NCBI RefSeq assembly: GCF_001422545.1
Contig: NZ_LMLE01000001.1
Location: forward strand, 1,362,127-1,426,126
Source: Pedobacter sp. Leaf41
GTDB taxonomy: Bacteria; Bacteroidota; Bacteroidia; Sphingobacteriales; Sphingobacteriaceae
DNA length: 64,000 nucleotides
Direction: 5' to 3'
Shown: piece after piece, positions 36,738 through 45,117 of the stretch
Layout of the letters: each line of letters opens with the position of its first letter
Numbering within the stretch: position 1 is the stretch's first letter
The notes under the pieces: model-generated
What the model saw: only the letters and a program-made list of their open reading frames with translations
Told to the model about the DNA's origin: nothing
Database searches by the model: none
Made by a program: the position numbers and the translations under genes

Positions 36738-39170
36738 CTATTTTACTTTGGAAATAATTTCTGTTTGCGCCGCCTTTAAACCACCACCATTTACGTTTAA
36801 TTTTATTTTTCCCGGATTAACGGTCGACTCTACCAGAACAACCAGTTTTCCGCTAAATAATTTCATGGTAGGTTTCTCAAAACTCTCTAAAGATGTTGCA
36901 TCTCCATTACACACAGCTTTAAATTTTCCATTACCGCTCACATAAAACTTGAGTTGTTGACTAGCTGTAGGACATAGATTTCCGTCTTTATCAATGACCG
37001 AAACGGTAACAAAAGACAAATCTTTTCCATCTGCATCAATTACGCTGCGATCTGGAGTAAGTACAATTTTATAAGGCTTACCTGCAGTTACTATCTTTTC
37101 TTCCGCAGCAGGTTTACCTTGTGCATCGAAAGCTACAACTTTTAGCGTTCCCGGTTGATATTTTACATCCATCCACATCAATCTGTATCTATTCTGGGGT
37201 GATTTTTTGTCTTTTTTACGAATGCCGAGGCTTTTTCCATTCAAAAAAAGCTCAGCGCTATCATAGCTGGTGTAAACAAAAACAGGTGTAGTGTCTCCAG
37301 TTCTATTTTCCCAATTCCAATGTGGAAGTAAATGCAATGTTGGTTTAGTTTTGTTCCATCGGCTTCTGTATAAATAGAATCGGTCTTTTGGCAGACCTGC
37401 TAAATCAGAAATTCCGAAATATGAACTTCTTGAAGGCCAGCTATTATCGTAAGGTGTTGGCTCGCCCAGGTAGTCGAAGCCAGTCCATACAAACTCCCCG
37501 ATCACCCATGGTTTATCATCCTGCATTACAAAATCATCATCAGGAAGATTAGACCAGCTGCAGTATTCCATATCATAAGATGAAGATTGAAAATCATCAT
37601 ACTGTTTATCTTTGGCTTTGACCACGGGAAATTTATAAACCCCTCGCGAACTTACTGTAGAGGCGGTTTCAGAGCCTAAAATAAAACCTTGTGGGAAAGC
37701 CTTGTTGGCCTCCTCGTAAAGATGCACCCGATAATTTAATCCTGGAATATCAAGAAGTGCCCCGAAGCCAGATTGCATAGTGGCCTTAACCTGATCCATG
37801 CCTACGGTAACCGGACGAGTAGGATCTTCACGATGAAAAATTTCCTGTAACCATTTTGCCCGTTTAACCCCTTCAGCTCCAAACTGATCGGGTACTTCAT
37901 TTCCTGAACTCCACATCACAATACTCGGGTGGTTTTTGTTTGCCTGTACAAGATTTACGATATCTTTCTCAGCATCGGTATCGAAATACAAATGATAACC
38001 ATTTTCTACCTTTGCTTTTGCCCATTCATCGAAACTTTCTGCCAGGAACATAAATCCCATTTCATCGCAAAGCTCCAATTGTTCGGGTGATGGCATATTA
38101 TGCGAACTCCTGATTGCATCGCAACCCATATCTTTCAAGATGGTTAGTTGTCTGCGTAAGGCGGCCACATTAATCGCGGCTCCGAGCGGACCTAAATCAT
38201 GATGTAAACAAACACCTTTAAATTTTCGTACTTGTCCATTCAAACTGAAACCCTGATTGGCCTTAAAGCTAATGGTTCTGATGCCGAAACGCGTTTTAAC
38301 GATATCTTTTACCTGGTCACCATCGTATACTGTAGAAACAAGCGTGTATAAATATGGGTTTTCGGGGCTCCATAATCTTGGTTCAGAAACGCGAATATTC
38401 TGATCTGCCTCCTGTCCGAAAAAAGATTTTGTAGTATCTACAGCAACCTGTTTACCCGAACTATCCAAAACCTGATTAACCAGGCGCAAGTTTGAGCCAG
38501 TTAGTTTGGTTTTTACGTTCACCTTGGCGAATCCCTTTTCTACCACCGGTGTAGTGATGGTAATGCCCCATTGATCGATGCTTTTCTCTTCTTTGACGAT
38601 GAGGTGAACATTGCGATACAACCCTGCACCAGGATACCACCGGGAAGATTTTGGCTTGTTATTAAGGTGAATGGCCAGCACATTATCTTTTGATTTTAGT
38701 CCATGGGTAATGTCTATATAAAAATAATTGTAACCATAATTCCACTGCCCCACTTGCTTTCCGTTAAGGTAAACCCGGGGTTCGCTCATTGCACCATCGA
38801 TTTGTAGCAACACTTTTTGCGTTGAAGTAACGGCTGGAAGAATAAGTTTTTTTCTGTACCACCCTTCGCCAATATAGGGTAATGCACCCGTTCTACCTGT
38901 TTTTTCAGTAGGCTTAGTTTCACCGTTCTGCGTGATGGCAGTAACTTGTTTGTCTATTTCCTTATCGAAAGGACCAGAAATAGCCCAATCATGAGGAACC
39001 CGAACGCTTTGCCATTTACTGTCGTCAAAACCTGGTGCAGCTGCATCGGCAAAAGTGCCTTTAGAAAACTTCCAACCATCGTTAAGTACGATTTGATTTC
39101 TTTGCGCTAAACCCTGAAAATAAACGGATAAAAGAAGCGATAGGATTAAGATTACTTTGGGTTTGAACAT
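36738..39170 (-). CDS. GH2 beta-galactosidase, secreted
   Basis: This 810-residue enzyme has a signal peptide ending near QGLAQ. The domains are a sugar-binding sandwich (WYRKKLILP, DGAMSEPRVYLNGKQVG), an Ig-like domain, and a barrel from about 310 (FKGVCLHHDLGPLG, DAIRSSHNMPSPE). Acid/base is Glu425 in IVMWSSGNEVPDQ and the nucleophile Glu501 in FILGSETASTVSSRG; PWVIGEFVWTGFDYLGEP is strand eight. C-terminal Ig-like domains with SAELFLNGKSLG follow. This is the common beta-galactosidase branch of GH2 in Bacteroidota, suited to galactan side chains. It is transcribed alone, divergently from the AraC gene, and no tandem operator precedes it. Confidence 0.92.
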   Translation of the reverse strand: MFKPKVILILSLLLSVYFQGLAQRNQIVLNDGWKFSKGTFADAAAPGFDDSKWQSVRVPHDWAISGPFDKEIDKQVTAITQNGETKPTEKTGRTGALPYIGEGWYRKKLILPAVTSTQKVLLQIDGAMSEPRVYLNGKQVGQWNYGYNYFYIDITHGLKSKDNVLAIHLNNKPKSSRWYPGAGLYRNVHLIVKEEKSIDQWGITITTPVVEKGFAKVNVKTKLTGSNLRLVNQVLDSSGKQVAVDTTKSFFGQEADQNIRVSEPRLWSPENPYLYTLVSTVYDGDQVKDIVKTRFGIRTISFKANQGFSLNGQVRKFKGVCLHHDLGPLGAAINVAALRRQLTILKDMGCDAIRSSHNMPSPEQLELCDEMGFMFLAESFDEWAKAKVENGYHLYFDTDAEKDIVNLVQANKNHPSIVMWSSGNEVPDQFGAEGVKRAKWLQEIFHREDPTRPVTVGMDQVKATMQSGFGALLDIPGLNYRVHLYEEANKAFPQGFILGSETASTVSSRGVYKFPVVKAKDKQYDDFQSSSYDMEYCSWSNLPDDDFVMQDDKPWVIGEFVWTGFDYLGEPTPYDNSWPSRSSYFGISDLAGLPKDRFYLYRSRWNKTKPTLHLLPHWNWENRTGDTTPVFVYTSYDSAELFLNGKSLGIRKKDKKSPQNRYRLMWMDVKYQPGTLKVVAFDAQGKPAAEEKIVTAGKPYKIVLTPDRSVIDADGKDLSFVTVSVIDKDGNLCPTASQQLKFYVSGNGKFKAVCNGDATSLESFEKPTMKLFSGKLVVLVESTVNPGKIKLNVNGGGLKAAQTEIISKVK

Positions 39171-39280
39171 TGTCTTTGCGCCTTTTACCGGCGTGGTTTA
39201 TGGTTAGGATTTTATCGGTTTGTGAAGAAACGAAAGATTTAACAGAAAGTCAATTAAAATAAGTAAAACATGGAAATTGT

Positions 39281-39288
39281 TATATTTG
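39281..39288 (+). promoter_or_regulatory. Candidate -7 element for the AraC gene
   Basis: TATATTTG matches the Bacteroidota -7 consensus TAnnTTTG at every fixed position, 104 bp before the ATG at 39393. No clear -33 TTTG is found at the usual distance, so confidence is modest. Confidence 0.4.
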
Positions 39289-39358
39289 CTATGCTTGAAG
39301 AATTAACCTGACAACATTAACTAACCATTGATTTATGCATATTTAAAAAAAATTGATG

Positions 39359-39366
39359 CAAAGATA
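39359..39366 (-). promoter_or_regulatory. Candidate -7 element for the GH2 beta-galactosidase gene
   Basis: The minus strand reads TATCTTTG, a full match to TAnnTTTG, 188 bp before the ATG at 39170. Because the AraC element at 39281 points the opposite way and lies inside this leader, the two transcripts would overlap by about 70 bp at their 5' ends if both promoters are real. Confidence 0.35.
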
Positions 39367-39392
39367 CGATCATTGGTAGCGGCTATCCACTT

Positions 39393-40289
39393 ATGACCTA
39401 TAAATTAAAATCAGACAAAAAGATAAAGGAGGGTTTTGTAGGCCAACAAATGATTGTTCTTCCACCGAATGTTAAAAATTCGGTTGTTAAGAATGATTTA
39501 ATTAATCAGTTGTATCTCACAGCCATAGGCTATTATCCACATGCGGTTTACCATAGCAGGGAGCGTAAACTCGGGTGCAGCGAATACATATTGCTCTTTT
39601 GTATCACAGGGAGCGGGTCTGTAACCATCGAAGATCAAAACTTTAAGCTTAATCCCAACCATTTCATCATTCTGCCGAAACAAGTTGGGCATAAATACGA
39701 AAGTTCACAAAGCAACCCGTGGACACTTTATTGGATACATTTTAAAGGCGCTAATGCTGATATTTTTTATCGTCGATACTTGGAAAATATCCAAACCCCT
39801 GTGTTCTCTGCGTATGATGAAAAAAGATTTCGAGAATTTGAGATGATGTTGAAAATACTCGGGAACAGCTTTGAGAATAGAGATTTAGAAATTGTAAACT
39901 TGAGCCTACAGAATTTCTTGGCACATTTAATCTATTCCAAAGAGATTAATCCATCCCATATCGAATTGGATAAAGTTGCCAGATCGATTGCATTTATGAA
40001 ACAAAATATTGCCATCAACTATTCGCTTCAGGATCTGGCAACCGCACAACTCTTGTCTGTAACCCACTATTCCAGACTTTTCAAAGCAAAAACCGGACGT
40101 TCTCCTAACCAATATTTTAACGAGTTGAAAATACAGAAGGCTTGCCAGTTTTTATATTTTAGTGATTTGAATATCAAGGAAATCTGTGTAGAGGTGGGTT
40201 TCTCTGATCAATATTATTTTTCACGATTATTTAAAAAAATGATGGGCATCGCTCCTGTTATATATAAAAACCAACATAAACGGTCTTAG
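39393..40289 (+). CDS. AraC-family transcriptional regulator, candidate PUL activator
   Basis: This 298-residue protein has no signal peptide and should be cytoplasmic. Residues about 50-160 form a cupin-like sensor (ILLFCITGSGSVTIEDQNF, then HFIILPKQVGHKYES). Residues about 195-295 carry the two helix-turn-helix units: INYSLQDLATAQLLSVTHYSRLFKAKTG and NIKEICVEVGFSDQYYFSRLFKKMMG, the second with the classic AraC GFSDQYYFSRLFK signature. It is the only DNA-binding regulator in the window, sits at the right edge of the RG-I locus and is divergent from a beta-galactosidase. I infer that it recognises a released sugar and may bind the four tandem decamer operators; direct proof is lacking. Confidence 0.93.
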   Translation: MTYKLKSDKKIKEGFVGQQMIVLPPNVKNSVVKNDLINQLYLTAIGYYPHAVYHSRERKLGCSEYILLFCITGSGSVTIEDQNFKLNPNHFIILPKQVGHKYESSQSNPWTLYWIHFKGANADIFYRRYLENIQTPVFSAYDEKRFREFEMMLKILGNSFENRDLEIVNLSLQNFLAHLIYSKEINPSHIELDKVARSIAFMKQNIAINYSLQDLATAQLLSVTHYSRLFKAKTGRSPNQYFNELKIQKACQFLYFSDLNIKEICVEVGFSDQYYFSRLFKKMMGIAPVIYKNQHKRS

Positions 40290-40380
40290 CAACAAACAAG
40301 AGCGATTAAAAAGGCAATAAAATAATAGATAGTTGAGGCGACAAAAATGAAAAATCGAAGTAAATCATATCTCTAATTAA

Positions 40381-43300
40381 TTATGTACTTGCCAACTTTC
40401 GCAAACCTTCAGTAGCCAAAAGCAGCGAATGACTTTTCGCTCCGAAATGCATTGCATCCAAATCAATAATAGAATTGAAAGTTTTGACCGCTTCATCTAT
40501 TTTCCCTAAACCCGCGAGTCCAAGTCCTGACATATACAAACAATGAATTTTATTCCGCAAATTCAGGTCATCATCAAAAATTAACAGGTTAGGCAATGAA
40601 ACAGCAAAATAGTCTAATACCACCTGGTCTTCCTGATGGGTTTGTCCATAAGAAAGCAAATCATTAAAGATAATATTAGCTTTATCATCCTCTCCGAGTT
40701 TTCTCCAGGCCAAACCCTGATAAAATATTTTATCGGGCTGTTGATCATTGTAAAACATTGCCGCCCCTAAAGCCGAATTTCCTTCAGTTGCCTTTTGATA
40801 ACAAGCGATTGCACTGTTACGATATTCTTCACCGGTATGCGATTCACTTAACCTTTCGTAACACACACCTAACCAATAAAATACATCATTTTCTGCTGCG
40901 CCATATAACTTTCCTTCACCCAAATTGTCTGGATATGTCTGCGCCTCCTGAAGCAAAGAAAGTGCATGATCATATTTACCTTCCATACCATAAGCTTTGG
41001 CCATTTCAGTCAAGGCGTACAAGTATTGACCAGAAACTTTGCCTTCACCACCTTCCCAAGGATGAAACTGCCTGGACATGATTAACTCGTAGGCCCTTTC
41101 ATGTTGACCGATAAAATTATAGATAGACAATCGTTCCAAATACAGATCATCACGTTGCAAGACTATTTCTAAATGTTCCTCCAGAAATTTAAGGCGCTCA
41201 GTAACTTCATAGTTTAATCTTTTGTACAACTGATCGAGTTCCATTAATACCCGTGCATCGGTTTTATCTAAATTAAAGGCTTTTTGAAAAGAAGCCAATG
41301 CTAAATTCGGCTGATTAAGTTTGTTAAAATAAGCGATACCGAGATTTCTATGAGCAGTGGGAAACTGATTGTCAATCGAAACGGACAGTTCCCAGCTTTT
41401 GATGGCCTCATGGTATTGACGCTTATCGTACCATAAATTACCGAGATAATACGGTGCCTTAGCATCTAATGTTTGATTGGCAATGGCATATTGCAACACC
41501 TTGATATCCGTAAGTTTATTTGGAAAACAGAGATAGGAATTCGCTTTAGAAGCGAGTTCAAGATAATGTTTTGCAATCTCGATCGTTCCATATTGAGCAG
41601 AGAACCAAGCGAGGTAATAATATACCATTGGAGAAGTATTTCCATTTCTTTCGGCCAGTTTCAAAAACCTGCCGGCTTCTCTAAATAATCCTGCAGCCGC
41701 ATAGTCGATGGCATATTCCAACAAATTATGTTCTGTACCCCGAGATAAAATCAACACTTGATTAAGATTCAATTTGGCTTCCTCGATATTGCCGATTGCC
41801 TCATTAATCAAATACCGTTCAAACCTCGCCCCTAAATTAAAACGATCTTTTTCTATAGCGGTTGAGCAAACAAGCAACGCTTTTTCATAATCCTTGAGAT
41901 ATCTCAACACCGTTGCTTTCAGTGCCCAGGCTTTGCTATTTCCCATGTTTCGGTTCAAAGCCAGATCTATATGTTCATCAGCCAGCTGATAATCTCCGCG
42001 GAAAACATCAATTTGGGAAATAGAGAAAAAGGCGGTATCCTGCCATGCTTTACTCCACGTAGCTTTATAGAAAGCACTATATGCCTCGCTAATTTGATCC
42101 TGATATTTTAGACAAAAGCCTAAATTGTAATAGGGTTCGCTATCGTAAGGATTGGGGTTTCTACCTATTGATGTTGCAACAGCTTTTTGAAAATAGGGTT
42201 CGGCTTTTTCAAACTGACCTCTGCGTAAATACCAAAGTCCGAGTGCGTTGTTGTTGCGCAAATCAGATGTATCCCTGTTTAAAGCTTCTTCATAGTATGG
42301 AACCGGGCTGAAAGTAGCGTGCCTGTACTGCTCCAAATGTTGACCAATCAAAAAAAGCTGTTCATTGCTCTTCACTTCTTTTGGCATTAAGGCTGGCATA
42401 GCCGCTTCTGGCATCTCATTTTTTTTGTTTTCAGCAGGCTGATAACGAATTAGTTCTTTTCCCTCTTCGTTCAAAACCTGAAACAACAGCTGTTTCTCAT
42501 CAAAATCAGCCTCAATCGCAATCAAATCCTCGAAAATTTCTTCGGGTTGAAGATTTACCTGATTGTTGTAACCCAATTTGCCTCCAATGGAAACGAGGAT
42601 TTTACTTGTAGGCTGAATAGAGGTTACCATTATTTTAAAGTGGAGTTTACTTTCTTCGGCAGTTACAGTAAGTAAAATATCTTTTGTTGCATTTTTTACT
42701 TTTCCAAGTTCGCGATAAGGCAGAAAATATTGGGTAAATGTTTTCTCCTCGTAAGGCATCAGCCAGGTAAAATCGGGCTGATTATCAGTGAATACTCCCG
42801 TCATCAGTTCAATATAGGGGCCGTCTTCATCAGTAAGGTTCCTATCCCAGGCTTGCCCGAAATCACTATAACCCCATGTCCATTGTTTTTTTCCTGGCGA
42901 AACATGGTGATTGGCTACATGCAATAGCCCCCCTTTTGAGTCGTGCTCATAGCCCCCCATAAAGTCGTAATCGGAGTTGATGGCCATATATGAGGTTGGA
43001 ACGGGAATGTTTTTATATCTGGAAATATCTGTTCCAGGAGAATAATCTACTTTGTAATATGTTCCTGTTGCAATTGGGAAGGAAGAAACATCACGTTTGC
43101 CGTGGTCGAAAACGGCATTCACATCCGGTGGGAAAATGGATTGATAATCATCGTTAACCTTTACTGCTGGATTTGCCCACCACAAAAAAGTTTGCGGTAA
43201 TGGTGTCCTATTAAACAATTTGGCCTTAATCTCTATGTATGCCCTATCTGGATGCAAGGTAAAACCGACCAATCCCTTCGTTCCAAACATCCTTTCCACC

Positions 43301-43752
43301 TCATTTACCCACACAGTTTTGCTTCCATCACTGTTTTCGCTGGTATCAAAATCAATCGCTTCGAAGGTGCTTGGTCTATGGTGCTGAGGCCAATTGAATT
43401 CAATTCCGCCCGAAATCCACGGTCCGGTCAATCCAACCAGCGCTGGTTTAATCACCTGGTTATAATATACAAAATGACGTTTTTTTATTTTATCGTAAGC
43501 CATTTGGATACGACCACCCAATTCGGGCAAGATCATAATCTTGATATAACGATTTTCCAAAAACAAGCCTTTGTAGGCCTTGTCTGTTTTTTCATCTTCA
43601 ATCTTTTCAATTACCGCGTTTGGATACACCACGCCGCTACTCCCCTGATAGACACGTTTCTCGAAAAACATAGGATTTTTATCAGGTTTACCGATACCGT
43701 AAGTAGGAATGATCACTTCTTCCTGCCAAACTTTTACCTCTGAAATACTCAT
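40381..43752 (-). CDS. DUF5107 domain protein with long TPR array, cytoplasmic
   Basis: The 1123-residue protein has no signal peptide. The first 400 residues match the DUF5107 type: a mutarotase-like beta-sandwich with ENRYIKIMILPELGGRIQMAYDK, GLTGPWISGGIEFNWPQHHRP, NRTPLPQTFLWWANPAVKV and KQWTWGYSDFGQAWDRNL. From about residue 480 to the end runs a series of TPR units (for example NALGLWYLRRGQFEKAEPYFQ, and AHRNLGIAYFNKLNQPNLAL). The mutarotase-like fold with conserved acid and Trp residues suggests carbohydrate binding or catalysis inside the cell. It follows a sugar importer by 14 bp and a secreted GH35, so a role on an imported galactoside or as a sensor scaffold fits, but nothing proves it. 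Confidence 0.8.
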   Translation of the reverse strand: MSISEVKVWQEEVIIPTYGIGKPDKNPMFFEKRVYQGSSGVVYPNAVIEKIEDEKTDKAYKGLFLENRYIKIMILPELGGRIQMAYDKIKKRHFVYYNQVIKPALVGLTGPWISGGIEFNWPQHHRPSTFEAIDFDTSENSDGSKTVWVNEVERMFGTKGLVGFTLHPDRAYIEIKAKLFNRTPLPQTFLWWANPAVKVNDDYQSIFPPDVNAVFDHGKRDVSSFPIATGTYYKVDYSPGTDISRYKNIPVPTSYMAINSDYDFMGGYEHDSKGGLLHVANHHVSPGKKQWTWGYSDFGQAWDRNLTDEDGPYIELMTGVFTDNQPDFTWLMPYEEKTFTQYFLPYRELGKVKNATKDILLTVTAEESKLHFKIMVTSIQPTSKILVSIGGKLGYNNQVNLQPEEIFEDLIAIEADFDEKQLLFQVLNEEGKELIRYQPAENKKNEMPEAAMPALMPKEVKSNEQLFLIGQHLEQYRHATFSPVPYYEEALNRDTSDLRNNNALGLWYLRRGQFEKAEPYFQKAVATSIGRNPNPYDSEPYYNLGFCLKYQDQISEAYSAFYKATWSKAWQDTAFFSISQIDVFRGDYQLADEHIDLALNRNMGNSKAWALKATVLRYLKDYEKALLVCSTAIEKDRFNLGARFERYLINEAIGNIEEAKLNLNQVLILSRGTEHNLLEYAIDYAAAGLFREAGRFLKLAERNGNTSPMVYYYLAWFSAQYGTIEIAKHYLELASKANSYLCFPNKLTDIKVLQYAIANQTLDAKAPYYLGNLWYDKRQYHEAIKSWELSVSIDNQFPTAHRNLGIAYFNKLNQPNLALASFQKAFNLDKTDARVLMELDQLYKRLNYEVTERLKFLEEHLEIVLQRDDLYLERLSIYNFIGQHERAYELIMSRQFHPWEGGEGKVSGQYLYALTEMAKAYGMEGKYDHALSLLQEAQTYPDNLGEGKLYGAAENDVFYWLGVCYERLSESHTGEEYRNSAIACYQKATEGNSALGAAMFYNDQQPDKIFYQGLAWRKLGEDDKANIIFNDLLSYGQTHQEDQVVLDYFAVSLPNLLIFDDDLNLRNKIHCLYMSGLGLAGLGKIDEAVKTFNSIIDLDAMHFGAKSHSLLLATEGLRKLAST

Positions 43753-43766
43753 TATTGATGTTAATT

Positions 43767-45116
43767 TTAATGTCCTACAAAAGTGCTTTCCAATTCCTCT
43801 AACGTTTTTCCTTTAGTTTCCCTTACCTTTTTCAACACGAACAAAAACCCAAGAAAGCATATTACCGCATACAGGTAAAAGGGCCCATAAGTACCGAGTT
43901 TTTCGGCTAAAATTGGAAAGGTGAAAACTAGAATAAAATAAGCTCCCCAAAGCGATACAATTGCTACAGAAGAAGCGAGCCCTCTAATATGATTGGGGAA
44001 TATTTCAGAAATCAATACCCAGGTAACCGGCGCCAAAGAGCTGGCATACATACTAATCGCAATGAGGACGAAAACAGAAACTAAACCCGCAGCGGCACCA
44101 CTTTGTAGCAAATATGCCAGTATAATATAGGTAATCGATAAACCAATTGAACCGAAAAGCATTAAAGGTTTCCGCCCGAGTTTGTCTACCTGCCACATGG
44201 CAAGGAACGTAAATACAAGATTTACAATTCCGATTGCAACGGTTTCGAAAAGCTGCCTATCTAAGCTGGCCCCAACAGATTCAAAGATGGTTGAAGTATA
44301 ATTGAAAACGACATTGATCCCACATAATTGCTGAAATACTGCAAGGGTAATCCCCACCAAAACTGCAGGGCGTACCGCTTTTGCAAAAACCGCCGCATAA
44401 CTTTGTTTCCCTGGATTTTCAGCATTGGAACGCTGAATATCATGCATTGTTGATTCTACGTATTGGGGGGTCCCAATTTTGTTCAGGATGGCTTTTGCTT
44501 TTTCAGCTTGCCCGGAAACAATTAACCATCTAGGGCTTTCTGGCAGCCAAATCACGCCTAACAAAAATAAAACTGATGGCACAACGCCCAAGCCAAACAT
44601 CCATCGCCAGGCATCAGGTCCAATATCTGCGAGTTTGTAGTTTACCAAATTGGTAATCAATATTCCAATAACAATCGTGAGTTGATTGATAGCCACATTT
44701 CTTCCTCTTACTTTTGCAGGAGATACCTCGGCGATATACATCGGGCTCAACATCGACGCCATACCTACACCTATACCAGCCGCAAACCTCATGGCTACAA
44801 ATACGCTTAAGGTTGTGGAAAAAGCCATGCCAACAGATGAAACAGCAAACACGATTGCAGCAATTGCAAGACCTGGTTTTCGCCCATATCCATCTGCAAT
44901 TTTTCCAGCAGCAAGGCAGCCGACAATACAACCTAGGGCCAATGAGCCCGTAAGAAAACCCTCCCACCAGGCATTAAGCAGAAATTCAGTTCTTAAAAAA
45001 GGTAATGCCCCTGAAATCACCGCGAAATCAAAACCAAATAAATATCCGCCAAGCGCTGATATAAAAGAAATTCCTATGATATAACCATTGTGAAATCCAG
45101 TATTTGTCTGTGTCAT
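43767..45116 (-). CDS. Sugar porter family MFS transporter (sugar:H+ symporter)
   Basis: This 449-residue inner-membrane protein has 12 predicted helices and the full sugar-porter signature set: GYLFGFDFAVISGALPFL in helix 1, GKIADGYGRKPG in loop 2-3, RFAAGIGVGMASMLSPMYIAE, PESPRWLIVSGQ after helix 6, QQLCGINVVFNYTSTIFE in helix 7, DKLGRKP, LAPVTWVLISEIFPNHIRG, and the tail ETKGKTLEELE. It resembles the XylE/GLUT branch and would import monosaccharides such as galactose, arabinose or xylose. It starts 1 bp after the GH35 stop codon, so galactose is the most plausible substrate. Confidence 0.95.
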   Translation of the reverse strand: MTQTNTGFHNGYIIGISFISALGGYLFGFDFAVISGALPFLRTEFLLNAWWEGFLTGSLALGCIVGCLAAGKIADGYGRKPGLAIAAIVFAVSSVGMAFSTTLSVFVAMRFAAGIGVGMASMLSPMYIAEVSPAKVRGRNVAINQLTIVIGILITNLVNYKLADIGPDAWRWMFGLGVVPSVLFLLGVIWLPESPRWLIVSGQAEKAKAILNKIGTPQYVESTMHDIQRSNAENPGKQSYAAVFAKAVRPAVLVGITLAVFQQLCGINVVFNYTSTIFESVGASLDRQLFETVAIGIVNLVFTFLAMWQVDKLGRKPLMLFGSIGLSITYIILAYLLQSGAAAGLVSVFVLIAISMYASSLAPVTWVLISEIFPNHIRGLASSVAIVSLWGAYFILVFTFPILAEKLGTYGPFYLYAVICFLGFLFVLKKVRETKGKTLEELESTFVGH

Positions 45117-45117
45117 T

